A DNA stretch of 64,000 nucleotides from Leptospira johnsonii (lineage in GTDB: Bacteria > Spirochaetota > Leptospiria > Leptospirales > Leptospiraceae). The DNA is taken from NCBI RefSeq assembly GCF_003112675.1, contig NZ_BFAY01000007.1, positions 1-64,000 on the forward strand, written 5' to 3'. This document shows, in pieces, positions 19,524 through 27,009 of this stretch. The notes under the pieces were generated by a model. The model ran no database searches, was not told the origin of the DNA, and worked only from the letters and a program-made list of their open reading frames with translations. Position 1 is the stretch's first letter; every line of letters begins with the position of its first letter. The translations under genes were made by a program, and so were the position numbers.

Positions 19524-20219
19524 ATGTCATCCAAGAATATACAAAAGCCACATCCAGGAAGTTCCGAAAAAGCCAGAAAAGCTCTGCGCTGGTTCGGAAG
19601 ACTCTACGGATCCTTATTTTATAAAGCGGAAGTTTACGGATTAGAGAATGTACCCGAAACCGGAAAAGTCCTAGTATTGTCCAAACACCAAAGAAACGAC
19701 GATATCCCCTTGGGACTTTCCAAAGCATTATACCATAGAAGAATGGATATCTGGGCGATCATGAAAGACTCGCTTGCTTCTCCCATGTTCTTTGATTTTT
19801 TCCTTCGTTGTGGGGGAATTCCTCTCAACAGAAAAGAACCCAGAAAAAGTAAAAACGATCTACTATTCGCTAAAAAGGTCCTAAACGAAGGAAATATGCT
19901 AGTGATCTTTCCAGAACAAACTACCGTTCCCTACAAAATGGGAAAAGGCCGCCCCGGTGGATTTAGATTTATAGTCGGAAAACCGGAAGAACCGCTTCCC
20001 GTTCTATGCTTGGGATTGGAATATAAGCCAAGAGGCTTCTTGCGTAGGACCAGCTTCATAGTTCGCGCAGGAAAACTCAGATATTTAACTGCAGATATGG
20101 ACCCGGAAGATTTCCTACATGATTGTATGCATGAGATCGCAAGCCTAACCAGCCTCAAATATCCATTTGAACAGAGTAAAAAATCAGCAGATCTGGAGCT
20201 GGAAGAAGCACCTATCTAA
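19524..20219 (+). CDS. PlsC-like 1-acylglycerol-3-phosphate acyltransferase
   Basis: A 231-residue acyltransferase of the PlsC family. Motif I is H55-QRND-D60 (the catalytic HX4D), the motif II equivalent is GGIPLNR (97-103), and the motif III position is FPEQT (129-133). The usual Gly after PE is Gln here, which is uncommon. I start at MSSKNIQKPH because the family begins there; an in-frame start 28 codons upstream is possible, and neither has a strong ribosome site. It would transfer an acyl chain to lysophosphatidate or a related lipid at the inner membrane. It has no operon partner. Confidence 0.85.
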   Translation: MSSKNIQKPHPGSSEKARKALRWFGRLYGSLFYKAEVYGLENVPETGKVLVLSKHQRNDDIPLGLSKALYHRRMDIWAIMKDSLASPMFFDFFLRCGGIPLNRKEPRKSKNDLLFAKKVLNEGNMLVIFPEQTTVPYKMGKGRPGGFRFIVGKPEEPLPVLCLGLEYKPRGFLRRTSFIVRAGKLRYLTADMDPEDFLHDCMHEIASLTSLKYPFEQSKKSADLELEEAPI

Positions 20220-20258
20220 GAACCAGCAAGCTCCCACTCTCTTTAATACTTTCCTAAC

Positions 20259-20284
20259 GGGGTGGTAGGAACTCCTTACACCCC
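20259..20284. other. Hairpin containing the GTAGGAACTCC palindrome
   Basis: GGGGTG (20259-20264) pairs with CACCCC (20279-20284). Between them lies GTAGGAACTCCTTA, itself nearly palindromic. There is no T run, so termination of the acyltransferase gene is uncertain. The core GTAGGAACTCC also occurs at about 45106 and 49165, suggesting a small dispersed repeat. Confidence 0.4.
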
Positions 20285-20382
20285 TCCCCATATACTTCCA
20301 GAAGCCTATACGCTATACTCGGATCATGCTTCTGGGAAATTTTCAGCTTTTAGAAATAAAAATCGAAGAAATCCCAGGAACT

Positions 20383-20398
20383 TGGCACGGCCCTTGCA
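20383..20398 (+). promoter_or_regulatory. Sigma-54 (RpoN) promoter
   Basis: TGGCACGGCCCTTGCA matches the sigma-54 consensus TGGCACG-N4-TTGC(A/T) at every defined base, with the correct GG-to-GC spacing of the -24/-12 elements. The expected start is near 20409, giving a leader of about 26 bases with GGGAG ahead of the ATG at 20435. Activation would need an enhancer-binding protein. No other match as good was noticed in the window. Confidence 0.85.
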
Positions 20399-20434
20399 CT
20401 ATATTATACAAAGCCCCGGCTGGGAGATAAAAAG

Positions 20435-20896
20435 ATGAACAAAATAATTAAAATTGCCTTAATTTTAAGCATCTCCACTGCAATTTATGCAGAACCTGAG
20501 ACCAGTGTGATCGAAAGTTCGCTCAAGAACTATACACCTGAGACAGATACCCAGCTGGCAAATAAGCTTACTGCCCTCGGAAGTCTAAAACAAAAAACCA
20601 GAGACTACGAAGGTGCAATCGCTTTTTACGATCAGTCCTTAGCTGTGAGAACAAAAATCGGTGATAAAGAAAGTGCTGGATACGCTCTGGTTCTTTACCT
20701 GAAATCCATCTCCGAATTCCGTCTCGGCAAATCCTGCCAAGCTTTAGAGAACATTAAAGAAGTTATCCATGTATACCAAAAGATTGGTGACCTTGATTCA
20801 GCTCTTCACGCAGAGGAAGAAGGTCTTAAAAAATACCAGGAAGCATGTAGCCTGGCTTTTGCGAAACAGCCAAGCCTGACTCTAAACAAGGACTAA
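20435..20896 (+). CDS. Secreted small TPR protein, sigma-54-dependent
   Basis: A 153-residue protein with a signal peptide (1-19, AIYA before EPET) and two or three TPR-like helical hairpins (about 40-135, e.g. [20 protein letters not shown] and [22 protein letters not shown]). It is probably periplasmic and binds a protein partner. It stands alone between a sigma-54 promoter and a strong terminator, so it is a monocistronic unit. Physiological control by nitrogen or envelope conditions is suggested only by the promoter class. Confidence 0.8.
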   Translation: MNKIIKIALILSISTAIYAEPETSVIESSLKNYTPETDTQLANKLTALGSLKQKTRDYEGAIAFYDQSLAVRTKIGDKESAGYALVLYLKSISEFRLGKSCQALENIKEVIHVYQKIGDLDSALHAEEEGLKKYQEACSLAFAKQPSLTLNKD

Positions 20897-20941
20897 GAAA
20901 CGCTAGGAAATCATCCCATCTCTAGTTCTAACTTCCCTGGT

Positions 20942-20970
20942 CCGCCCCTTGCGGGGCGGGCGCTTTTTTT
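20942..20970 (+). terminator. Rho-independent terminator of the secreted TPR gene
   Basis: A seven-base GC stem CCGCCCC (20942-20948) / GGGGCGG (20953-20959) with a four-base loop is followed by CGC and seven T. Confidence 0.85.
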
Positions 20971-21084
20971 GATTTGACTCTGATTTTTTCCATCCTAATC
21001 TTACAGGAATTCCTGGGTTGGGATGACTCCCTTTCTTTCCCCGTCCAAAATTACGTTTCTTTAGTTTTTTCTGGTCCGCATTCG

Positions 21085-21093
21085 TGCTATGAT
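21085..21093 (+). promoter_or_regulatory. Extended -10 promoter for hpf
   Basis: TGCTATGAT combines the TGn extension with a five-of-six match to TATAAT, about 43 bases before the hpf ATG. The -35 position is a T run, a poor match, as tolerated by extended -10 promoters. Confidence 0.45.
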
Positions 21094-21135
21094 GAAACTT
21101 TGAGAAGCCATAAATAAAGATCACGGAGGCTTTAC

Positions 21136-21423
21136 ATGAAAATCGTTTTTAATTGGAAAAATTTAGATCATTCCGGAACGGCAGAAGATTATGCCGGAAA
21201 AAAGTTAGAACGAGTCTCTAAATACATACAAAAGTTAGTTTCGATGGAAATTTCATTCGAACAGGTGCATGGGCTGATCAGCGCTAATTTGAATTTAGCT
21301 GCAGACGGAAGTAAGTTTAACGCTCAACACGAAGACAAAGATATTTATTCCTGCATAGACGGTTTAGAAGATAAGATCGTAAAACAAGTAAGCAAACACC
21401 ACGACAAAAAAGCCGCTCATTGA
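21136..21423 (+). CDS. hpf: Ribosome hibernation promoting factor, short form
   Basis: A 95-residue protein of the HPF/RaiA (sigma-54 modulation) family, lacking the C-terminal dimerisation domain of the long form. It has the beta-alpha-beta-beta-beta-alpha order, with VFNWKNLDHSGTAEDYAGKKLERVSKY at the start and DIYSCIDGLEDKIVKQVSKHHDK at the end (quoted as landmarks). It binds the 30S decoding region and silences ribosomes under starvation. GGAGG lies six bases before the ATG. The stop overlaps the next start (TGATG), so the following gene is coupled to it. Confidence 0.9.
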   Translation: MKIVFNWKNLDHSGTAEDYAGKKLERVSKYIQKLVSMEISFEQVHGLISANLNLAADGSKFNAQHEDKDIYSCIDGLEDKIVKQVSKHHDKKAAH

Positions 21424-22355
21424 TGGACCAAGACAGGAAGTACGAAGAAGCGATAAAACATTTATCCGAAGGAGAGTTCGAACTCTCCCGAAACTTATTC
21501 GATTCCCTATTGGAAGAAGACCCCGAAAACCCCGAGTTTGCCTCGGGGTTTTATATTTCTTCCTTCTGGGATCATAGAATAGATCGGATCCATCTCACAA
21601 AAGAAGGAAGAGAAAGAACGGGACTTCTATTAGAATTCCTGAAGGATTTCGATTCAGTTTATAAAAGTAAATCCTTCCCAAAAGAACTATCTTATCATTC
21701 TGCAATGAAATCTATCTTGCAAGAAACCACGGACCAAGTACGGATCGCTCTTAGAAAAGAAGGGATCCAATCACTTTCTCCAGGACTCATCGCAGAACTT
21801 GCATACAGACTATTACTCGCAGAAGACACCGACCTCGCTTCCGAAGTCGTCCGAGATTCGTCCGGCTTGGAAAGATTCTCTCCCGAGTTATTATTTTTTA
21901 GAGCGGAATGTACTTACCTAAGCGGACATCATTCCCAAGGACTACTACTCTATAGAGAAGCTTTCTTAAAAGAGCCAAGCGCAATCCGACTGGAATCCGT
22001 ACGGTCGGAGCCCATCTTTTCCGCCATACAGATCCTAAAAGAAGAATTCAAGGACGAAGGTGAACTAAAAGAAGCATTGCCGATACTTCTTTTAGAAAGG
22101 GGAGTATTCAAAGAGATCCGTAAAATGAGCGATAAGGAATTGGATGTATATCGTTCCGAATTGTTCAGACTTCGTGATTCTTTGGGGCTACGTAAAGGTG
22201 GAACTGAATTTAAGGTAAAGTGTAGAATGATCCAACTTTGCTGCGCCTTGCTCGACTCCAGAACTTCGATCCTTTATGGAGAAATAGCACAGGAAGCAAA
22301 ACGTATCCTGGATTCTTTAGATCCAGGTTTGTATCATAAAAGACTAAAAGTTTAG
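21423..22355 (+). CDS. TPR-like protein coupled to hpf
   Basis: A 310-residue soluble helical protein. The N-terminus (YEEAIKHLSEGEFELSRNLFDSLLEEDPENPEFASG) has a clear TPR pair, and a second lies near 175-200. No signal peptide or membrane segment is seen. ATG 21423 overlaps the hpf stop; a TTG one codon earlier is less likely. No family is recognised. Coupling to hpf suggests a role in stationary-phase or stress physiology, but that is context only. Confidence 0.7.
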   Translation: MDQDRKYEEAIKHLSEGEFELSRNLFDSLLEEDPENPEFASGFYISSFWDHRIDRIHLTKEGRERTGLLLEFLKDFDSVYKSKSFPKELSYHSAMKSILQETTDQVRIALRKEGIQSLSPGLIAELAYRLLLAEDTDLASEVVRDSSGLERFSPELLFFRAECTYLSGHHSQGLLLYREAFLKEPSAIRLESVRSEPIFSAIQILKEEFKDEGELKEALPILLLERGVFKEIRKMSDKELDVYRSELFRLRDSLGLRKGGTEFKVKCRMIQLCCALLDSRTSILYGEIAQEAKRILDSLDPGLYHKRLKV

Positions 22356-22363
22356 TATTCTTT

Positions 22364-22383
22364 GCGGCTTCGAATGAAGCCGC
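22364..22383. terminator. Perfect hairpin between convergent genes
   Basis: GCGGCTTC (22364-22371) and GAAGCCGC (22376-22383) form an eight-base stem with a GAAT loop between the TPR gene (plus) and the anti-sigma-like gene (minus). No T run follows on either strand, so it may act as a 3'-end stabiliser or a weak bidirectional terminator. Confidence 0.45.
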
Positions 22384-22394
22384 GCAGTGGAGAA

Positions 22395-22961
22395 TTATTT
22401 GCTAGTAGATTCCAGAACGTGGCGAATTTCTTGAGCCGTTCTATAATCCCCTTTTTCGAGAAAATACTGCTCTAAAGAACCTAAGGTCTTATGAGCTTGG
22501 GGATTTTTGGAAATTTCCAGAAGATGACGTGAATTCATATCCACATCCACTCTTGCAGAGGAAGGAAGATCCACGAATTCGCGGTCTTCGCCGACTGTAA
22601 GAGTTCCGGATCTTTCTGCCAAACTTGTTTCGTTGGAAGAAGAGAAGCGACCGACTGTAACTGCAAGAACTAGGATTGCGAGAGCTGCGCTGAGGGAGTA
22701 TTGGAAGGAACGGTTCCAGACAAAACTGCGGTAAAGTTTAGACCAAGAAGTTTCTTCGTCGAAGCGGACATCTTTGAGAAGATTCTCTAGTCGAAGATCA
22801 AAGTCCTTAGAGAGACGGACATCCTTCATTTGTTCCATTCTAAGTTCGGAAACCGCTCGAACTAAAGAATTTTCTAATTTAACATGATCCGGGTCTTCCT
22901 TTTGAAAAATTGCGGCGAAGCCGAATTTCGTGCCCTGTTGTTTACTTGCTTGTTTTTCCAT
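22395..22961 (-). CDS. Probable membrane anti-sigma factor
   Basis: A 188-residue single-pass protein. The cytoplasmic N-terminus (1-86) is acidic and helical, one TM segment lies at about 87-105, and an extracytoplasmic C-terminus follows (106-188). There is no HxxxCxxC zinc motif, so it is not a ZAS-type anti-sigma. It starts six bases after the ECF sigma gene, the usual place for its inhibitor. The call depends on context and topology; the sequence itself shows no family I recognise. Confidence 0.55.
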   Translation of the reverse strand: MEKQASKQQGTKFGFAAIFQKEDPDHVKLENSLVRAVSELRMEQMKDVRLSKDFDLRLENLLKDVRFDEETSWSKLYRSFVWNRSFQYSLSAALAILVLAVTVGRFSSSNETSLAERSGTLTVGEDREFVDLPSSARVDVDMNSRHLLEISKNPQAHKTLGSLEQYFLEKGDYRTAQEIRHVLESTSK

Positions 22962-22967
22962 ACCTTA

Positions 22968-23570
22968 CTACCTAAAAAAGCCTTCGCCCTTTCCATCTTT
23001 CATAATCAGATGTTTCAAAAATTCCTTTGCCTTAAAGAGCCGGCTTTTGACTGTTCCGATATTGGTTCCGAGGATCTCTGCTATTTGTGAATAGGACATT
23101 TCCTCGAAATACCGGAGCTCGATGACTTCTTTGTATATATCCTCGAGTTCGTTGATTTTGTTGATTAGATAGTTACTCTCGTCGGAAAGTTCTACTTTTT
23201 TTTCGAAGCTAATACGATCATCCGTGACCTGGAACTCGGAATCGTCCATGGAATTCTCCCTGGCCCTCTTTCTTTTGGCCAGAAGGTCCTTGGATTTATT
23301 GACCACGATACGGTAAAGCCAGGTATAAACCCCGGATTCTGCCCTAAAATTGCGTATGGAGCGGTATCCAGAGATCAGTGCGTCTTGGACGATATCCTCC
23401 GCGTCATCTCCATCTTTTACCATAGAGACAGCCTTTCTATACAATCTCTCTCTATAAGGGCCGGTAAGCTCTATGTATGCCTTGTCGTCCCCTTCTTTGA
23501 TCCGTTTTAGAAGTTGGATTTCTTTATCTCGTACGGTTTGTTTGCGATGAGGATTATCGGTTTCGATCAT
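22968..23570 (-). CDS. ECF-type RNA polymerase sigma factor (RpoE-like)
   Basis: A 200-residue sigma-70 family protein with only regions 2 and 4. Region 2 includes DAEDIVQDALISGYRSI and the promoter-melting segment FRAESGVYTWLYRIVVNKSKD. Region 4 includes MSYSQIAEILGTNIGTVKSRLFKAKEFL. The length is standard for ECF factors. It is followed directly by a single-pass membrane protein that is the likely anti-sigma, so it probably answers envelope stress. I do not see a convincing GGAAC-type autoregulatory promoter upstream. Confidence 0.93.
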   Translation of the reverse strand: MIETDNPHRKQTVRDKEIQLLKRIKEGDDKAYIELTGPYRERLYRKAVSMVKDGDDAEDIVQDALISGYRSIRNFRAESGVYTWLYRIVVNKSKDLLAKRKRARENSMDDSEFQVTDDRISFEKKVELSDESNYLINKINELEDIYKEVIELRYFEEMSYSQIAEILGTNIGTVKSRLFKAKEFLKHLIMKDGKGEGFFR

Positions 23571-23616
23571 TAGAAGCCTTTACGACATAGGTAGGCTCTT
23601 CCCTGGCCTTTGCAAT

Positions 23617-23649
23617 AAAAATATGACGTAAGGAAGCTTGCTCTTACGT
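23617..23649 (-). terminator. Terminator after the PilZ gene
   Basis: On the minus strand, seven-base arms ACGTAAG (23643-23649 complement) and CTTACGT (23626-23632 complement) pair around a ten-base loop. CATATTTTT follows (A run at 23617-23621 on the plus strand). It separates PilZ from the sigma factor gene. Confidence 0.5.
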
Positions 23650-23665
23650 ATGCGGTTTTAGGATT

Positions 23666-24019
23666 TTAACCTTCTAAGGAAAGATTGATGAGTATTAGAG
23701 ACTCTGTCAGTTCTAAAGGATCTCTAAAGCGTATCCCATATAAATACTTTCGTTTGGAGTCCACCTGCTTTGGGATTTTCCAAACTACGTCTCCTAAAAA
23801 TTCCAGACGTTTGCCAGTCCTTCTTTCGATGACTGAACCTTCGATCGGAACGGAGCCTGGCAGATCTTCTCCGCTCATTAAAATGCAGATACCGGATTCG
23901 GAAATATTGCCTAGTTTTCCTTCTAACGTGATGAGACCAGAATCCACCTGTACGATATACTCGTCGAAATCTCTGGGATAAAATCTGGGACTCCTAGGTT
24001 TTTGGCCGGGTTCGCTCAT
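23666..24019 (-). CDS. PilZ domain protein (c-di-GMP receptor candidate)
   Basis: A 117-residue single-domain PilZ protein. The c-di-GMP-binding signature is present: RFYPR near the N-terminus (RxxxR) and NISESG (D/NxSxxG) about 20 residues later, followed by the beta-barrel strands ending YGIRFRD. It likely binds c-di-GMP and passes the signal on by protein contact. It lies 55 bases downstream of an MBOAT acyltransferase gene on the same strand, so c-di-GMP control of surface polysaccharide acylation is plausible. Confidence 0.85.
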   Translation of the reverse strand: MSEPGQKPRSPRFYPRDFDEYIVQVDSGLITLEGKLGNISESGICILMSGEDLPGSVPIEGSVIERRTGKRLEFLGDVVWKIPKQVDSKRKYLYGIRFRDPLELTESLILINLSLEG

Positions 24020-24074
24020 CGATAAGGGATCAAATTAGAAACGAATTCGGCAAGTGTCCAGCGTTTTACTTTTT

Positions 24075-25535
24075 TCAGAAGTCGAAGTAGATAAAAGGGA
24101 TTTCTCCATCCGGACTTAAGATCGCAAAACAAAATGCGATCAATGGATAAAGAGAAAATTCCAACCAGACAGGAATCTTAAACTCCTTTCCTTTTTCGTA
24201 AATAAGCCAACCTAGATAATGTCCGATGATCACACAAAGTATCGCTGGGATCCCTTGCTTTAACATATAAGGTCTAAGTTCCCCGCTTTGATAGACGTAC
24301 ATTCCGTGGATCATATTCAGAGCGGATTCTATATTTGCAGATCGGAAGATCACACCGAAGGTAACTGCCACCGTGCTCGTATATAAAACTCTAACAGGGG
24401 TTAATATCTTGTCCCAAGAATCTGAAATTGTTAATTCCGGGAACCATTTTGCTTTCCATTCTTTTAATACAGATTCTAATAATAAGAATCCGCCTTGGAT
24501 AGATCCCCAGATGAGGAAAGTCCAATTGGCTCCGTGCCAAATTCCCCCCACAAACATCGTGAACCAAACATTAAATCTATGACGAAAAAGCCCTACACGA
24601 TTTCCACCCAGAGAAATATACACATAGTCTCTGAGCCAACTGGAAAGAGTGATATGCCACCTTCTCCAATGTTCGGTAACCGACTGAGAAATATAAGGCA
24701 TTCTAAAGTTTTCGGGCAGCTCATAACCTAAGAGAAGAGCCGCAGAATATGCCATATCCGTATAACCGCTAAAATCGCAGTATACTTGAACCCAGAAAAG
24801 AAACGCGCCTAACCAAAGTGCTTCCGTAGAATACACATCCGGGTTCTTAAAGATCAGGTCTGCGATCGGAGAAATATTATCCGATAATACTACCTTCTTA
24901 AAATATCCCATTAGAAAATAACGGATCGCTTTTCTGAAAGGGATATCCTCTATCTTCTTCTCTGTTTGTAGCTGAGGTAAAAAACTTTTGGCTGTAACGA
25001 TCGGCCCCGCCACCAACTGAGGGAAGAAGGAAACGAATAACGCAAATCTTATGAAGTTCTTTTCGGACGGAATGGCTCCTCTGTATACGTCTATCGTATA
25101 ACTCAAACTCTGGAAGGTATAAAAGGAAATCCCAACAGGAAGAACTATTTTAAGAATAGGGAATAAACCAGGAAAGCCCCAATAATGCAGGAGAGCATTC
25201 AGATTCTCGCTTAAGAATCCGTAATATTTAAAAAATCCTAAAATGAATACAAGGTTCAAGACCAAGCTGATGACGATCATCTTCTTTCGGAAACTTTGGT
25301 CCTTAGATTCGAAGATCAGATCCGCCAAAAAGAAATCAATTACGGTGGATAATAAGATCAAACCGCCGAATTTCCAGTTCCAGCTCATATAGAAGATATA
25401 ACTCATGATGAGTAGGAAAATATGGATGAGTGATTTGCGTAGTTTTGGCTCCGGAATAAGCGCCGGTAAAATGTACCAATGGGTTACAAATACGAAGGAG
25501 AAAAAAAGAAAAAATTCCAGTGTGGGAAAGATCAC
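24075..25535 (-). CDS. MBOAT-family O-acyltransferase (AlgI/DltB-like)
   Basis: A 486-residue polytopic membrane protein (about ten to twelve hydrophobic segments). It has the MBOAT hallmark GGIWHGANWTF containing the invariant His, and the upstream YWRRWHITLS-like block (HWRRWHITLSSWLRDYVYISLGG in part). AlgI-type proteins move acetyl or acyl groups across the membrane for O-acylation of polysaccharide. The usual AlgJ/AlgX or DHHW partner is not adjacent. Translation starts at GTG. A PilZ gene follows, suggesting c-di-GMP control. Confidence 0.9.
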   Translation of the reverse strand: MIFPTLEFFLFFSFVFVTHWYILPALIPEPKLRKSLIHIFLLIMSYIFYMSWNWKFGGLILLSTVIDFFLADLIFESKDQSFRKKMIVISLVLNLVFILGFFKYYGFLSENLNALLHYWGFPGLFPILKIVLPVGISFYTFQSLSYTIDVYRGAIPSEKNFIRFALFVSFFPQLVAGPIVTAKSFLPQLQTEKKIEDIPFRKAIRYFLMGYFKKVVLSDNISPIADLIFKNPDVYSTEALWLGAFLFWVQVYCDFSGYTDMAYSAALLLGYELPENFRMPYISQSVTEHWRRWHITLSSWLRDYVYISLGGNRVGLFRHRFNVWFTMFVGGIWHGANWTFLIWGSIQGGFLLLESVLKEWKAKWFPELTISDSWDKILTPVRVLYTSTVAVTFGVIFRSANIESALNMIHGMYVYQSGELRPYMLKQGIPAILCVIIGHYLGWLIYEKGKEFKIPVWLEFSLYPLIAFCFAILSPDGEIPFIYFDF

Positions 25536-25569
25536 GTAGGTTCCCTAAATCAAACGGGCATCCGCCCCT

Positions 25570-25598
25570 AAGACGGTTTTATTGTTATTAACCGTCTT
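25570..25598. other. Nine-base inverted repeat upstream of the MBOAT gene
   Basis: AAGACGGTT (25570-25578) and AACCGTCTT (25590-25598) are perfect arms with an 11-base AT-rich loop, 35 bases before the MBOAT start and 195 before the DUF3332 gene. It could be an operator for one or both divergent genes or a leader hairpin. Confidence 0.3.
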
Positions 25599-25792
25599 TC
25601 GGTCCAGAAATACCGAGACTGGAACTAGGTCAAGGGATTCTCTTTCCTTTATTGGATCAGTTTAGGGCAGGAATTTTTCAGTCAAGATTTTGTCCTACAA
25701 AACGGAAGAGAGAATGTAAATCTCTTGCAAGATTTTTTCCATCCTTTATTCGTAGTTTCGCATTCCACTCATATAAAGGAGTTCCGTTTTCA

Positions 25793-26398
25793 ATGATGAA
25801 AAACGTTTTAAAAAAAATCATCCTTACCTTGGTACTGGTAGGAGCTAGCTTCGGTTCCTTAGCGAACTGCTTTGGGAAATTCGCACTCGTAAGAGTCTTT
25901 TACAATGCCAACGACGGAATCAATGTGGGCGGCGGCCTTCTTGCAAAGATCGTAAAAACGGTTCTATTTTATATTCCTTTCGGATTTTTAATGGCAATCG
26001 GTGGATTTATCGACTTTCTTCTTTTCAACCTGATCGAGTTCTGGTCCGGAAGTAACCCTGTAGGACTAAACGAGTACGATAAAGAAGGAAGATACGCGAA
26101 ATCTTTCGAACAAGAGGGAGAAAAACTGACTTTAGTTTACACTGATTTCGGTTCCAGATTGGATCTGACAGCTATTTCTAAAGAAGGAAAATCAGAAACT
26201 CTGACCGCTTTTCGTTCTCAGCCTGGTAAATTTTTCGTAGAGAGAGAAGGTCAACTTTCAGAGATCGAAGTTACTTCTCAGTCAGTAGGATCCCAAGTGA
26301 TCTTAAAACTTACTGAGCAAGGTAAATTAAAATCTTCTAAAGTAGTTGAAGCTCAAAGCTTGCAAGACCTTCAATTAAGAGCGGCAGAATCGCTTTAA
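25793..26398 (+). CDS. DUF3332 family lipoprotein
   Basis: A 201-residue protein. The signal sequence MMKNVLKKIILTLVLVGASF ends in SLANC, a lipobox with Asn at -1 as spirochaetes allow. It is followed by the DUF3332 region with a second hydrophobic stretch (about 50-80, VLFYIPFGFLMAIGGFIDFL) and FWSGSNPVG. AAAGGAG lies 11 bases before the first of two adjacent ATGs, so I do not use the much earlier in-frame start at 25652. Function of the family is unknown; it is probably envelope-located. Confidence 0.8.
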   Translation: MMKNVLKKIILTLVLVGASFGSLANCFGKFALVRVFYNANDGINVGGGLLAKIVKTVLFYIPFGFLMAIGGFIDFLLFNLIEFWSGSNPVGLNEYDKEGRYAKSFEQEGEKLTLVYTDFGSRLDLTAISKEGKSETLTAFRSQPGKFFVEREGQLSEIEVTSQSVGSQVILKLTEQGKLKSSKVVEAQSLQDLQLRAAESL

Positions 26399-26401
26399 TA
26401 T

Positions 26402-26431
26402 AAGAGCCTGTCCCAAAAGGTCCAGGCTCTT
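26402..26431 (+). terminator. Hairpin after the DUF3332 gene
   Basis: AAGAGCCTG (26402-26410) and CAGGCTCTT (26423-26431) form a perfect nine-base stem just after the stop codon. No T run follows, so efficiency is uncertain. The loop's TCCCAAAA can also pair with TTTTGGGA at 26467-26474. Confidence 0.5.
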
Positions 26432-26482
26432 GAAGCCCGAGACTTGGTAATTGTCGATAACCTAAGTTTTGGGACGGACTAT

Positions 26483-26514
26483 AAAAAAGCCCGGTCTATT
26501 ACTTCAGACCAGGC
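26483..26514 (-). terminator. Rho-independent terminator of the DUF192 gene
   Basis: On the minus strand GCCTGGTCT pairs with AGACCGGGC (arms 26506-26514 and 26489-26497, one mismatch). Six T follow (A run at 26483-26488 on the plus strand). A second GC hairpin, CCGCCC/GGGCGG at 26525-26543, lies just before it. Confidence 0.75.
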
Positions 26515-26544
26515 TGCAAAAGATCCGCCCTGTTTACGGGCGGG

Positions 26545-27003
26545 TCATTTTCCAATAAATCTATTCTCGATCTTTAAAACTGAATTTTTTCCCAATCCAC
26601 GTTTCGCAAACCATCTGGGATTTGCTTCCACTGCATACAGTACCTTTTGGGTAGAATGATACAGAACTTGTGTTTGGTTCGGGGCCATTTCGTAAACATC
26701 GACGAGCTTCTTGTCTTTTGAAAAATAACCTATACTCAAAGGAATTAGAGTATTCTTCATCCAGAAAGATAAATAGTCCTCATTAGGAAAGATGAAGATC
26801 ATTCCTTCATTCTCACCTAACTTTTTACGAAACATCAATCCTCTCTGTCTAGATTCGTCTGTGTTTGCGACTTCTACAAGAAGAGCATGATCGCCTATGT
26901 ATATGGTGGTCTTTTCTAAATATAAGGGAGAATTATATTCTCCCCAACCTGCCATAGGAAGGCAGAATAAAACAGAAAGTAAAAAGAATCTGAAAACTTT
27001 CAT
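26545..27003 (-). CDS. Exported DUF192 protein
   Basis: A 152-residue protein with a signal peptide (1-21, ending MAGWG before EYNS) and a DUF192 domain over most of the mature part. Landmarks are RQRGLMFRKKLGENEGMIFIF, FWMKNTLIPLSIGYF and YAVEANPRWFAKRGL (cited as landmarks). The family is a small beta barrel of unknown role. It starts six bases after the enoyl-CoA hydratase stop and ends at a strong terminator, so it closes a minus-strand operon. Confidence 0.88.
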   Translation of the reverse strand: MKVFRFFLLSVLFCLPMAGWGEYNSPLYLEKTTIYIGDHALLVEVANTDESRQRGLMFRKKLGENEGMIFIFPNEDYLSFWMKNTLIPLSIGYFSKDKKLVDVYEMAPNQTQVLYHSTQKVLYAVEANPRWFAKRGLGKNSVLKIENRFIGK

Positions 27004-27009
27004 AGATCC

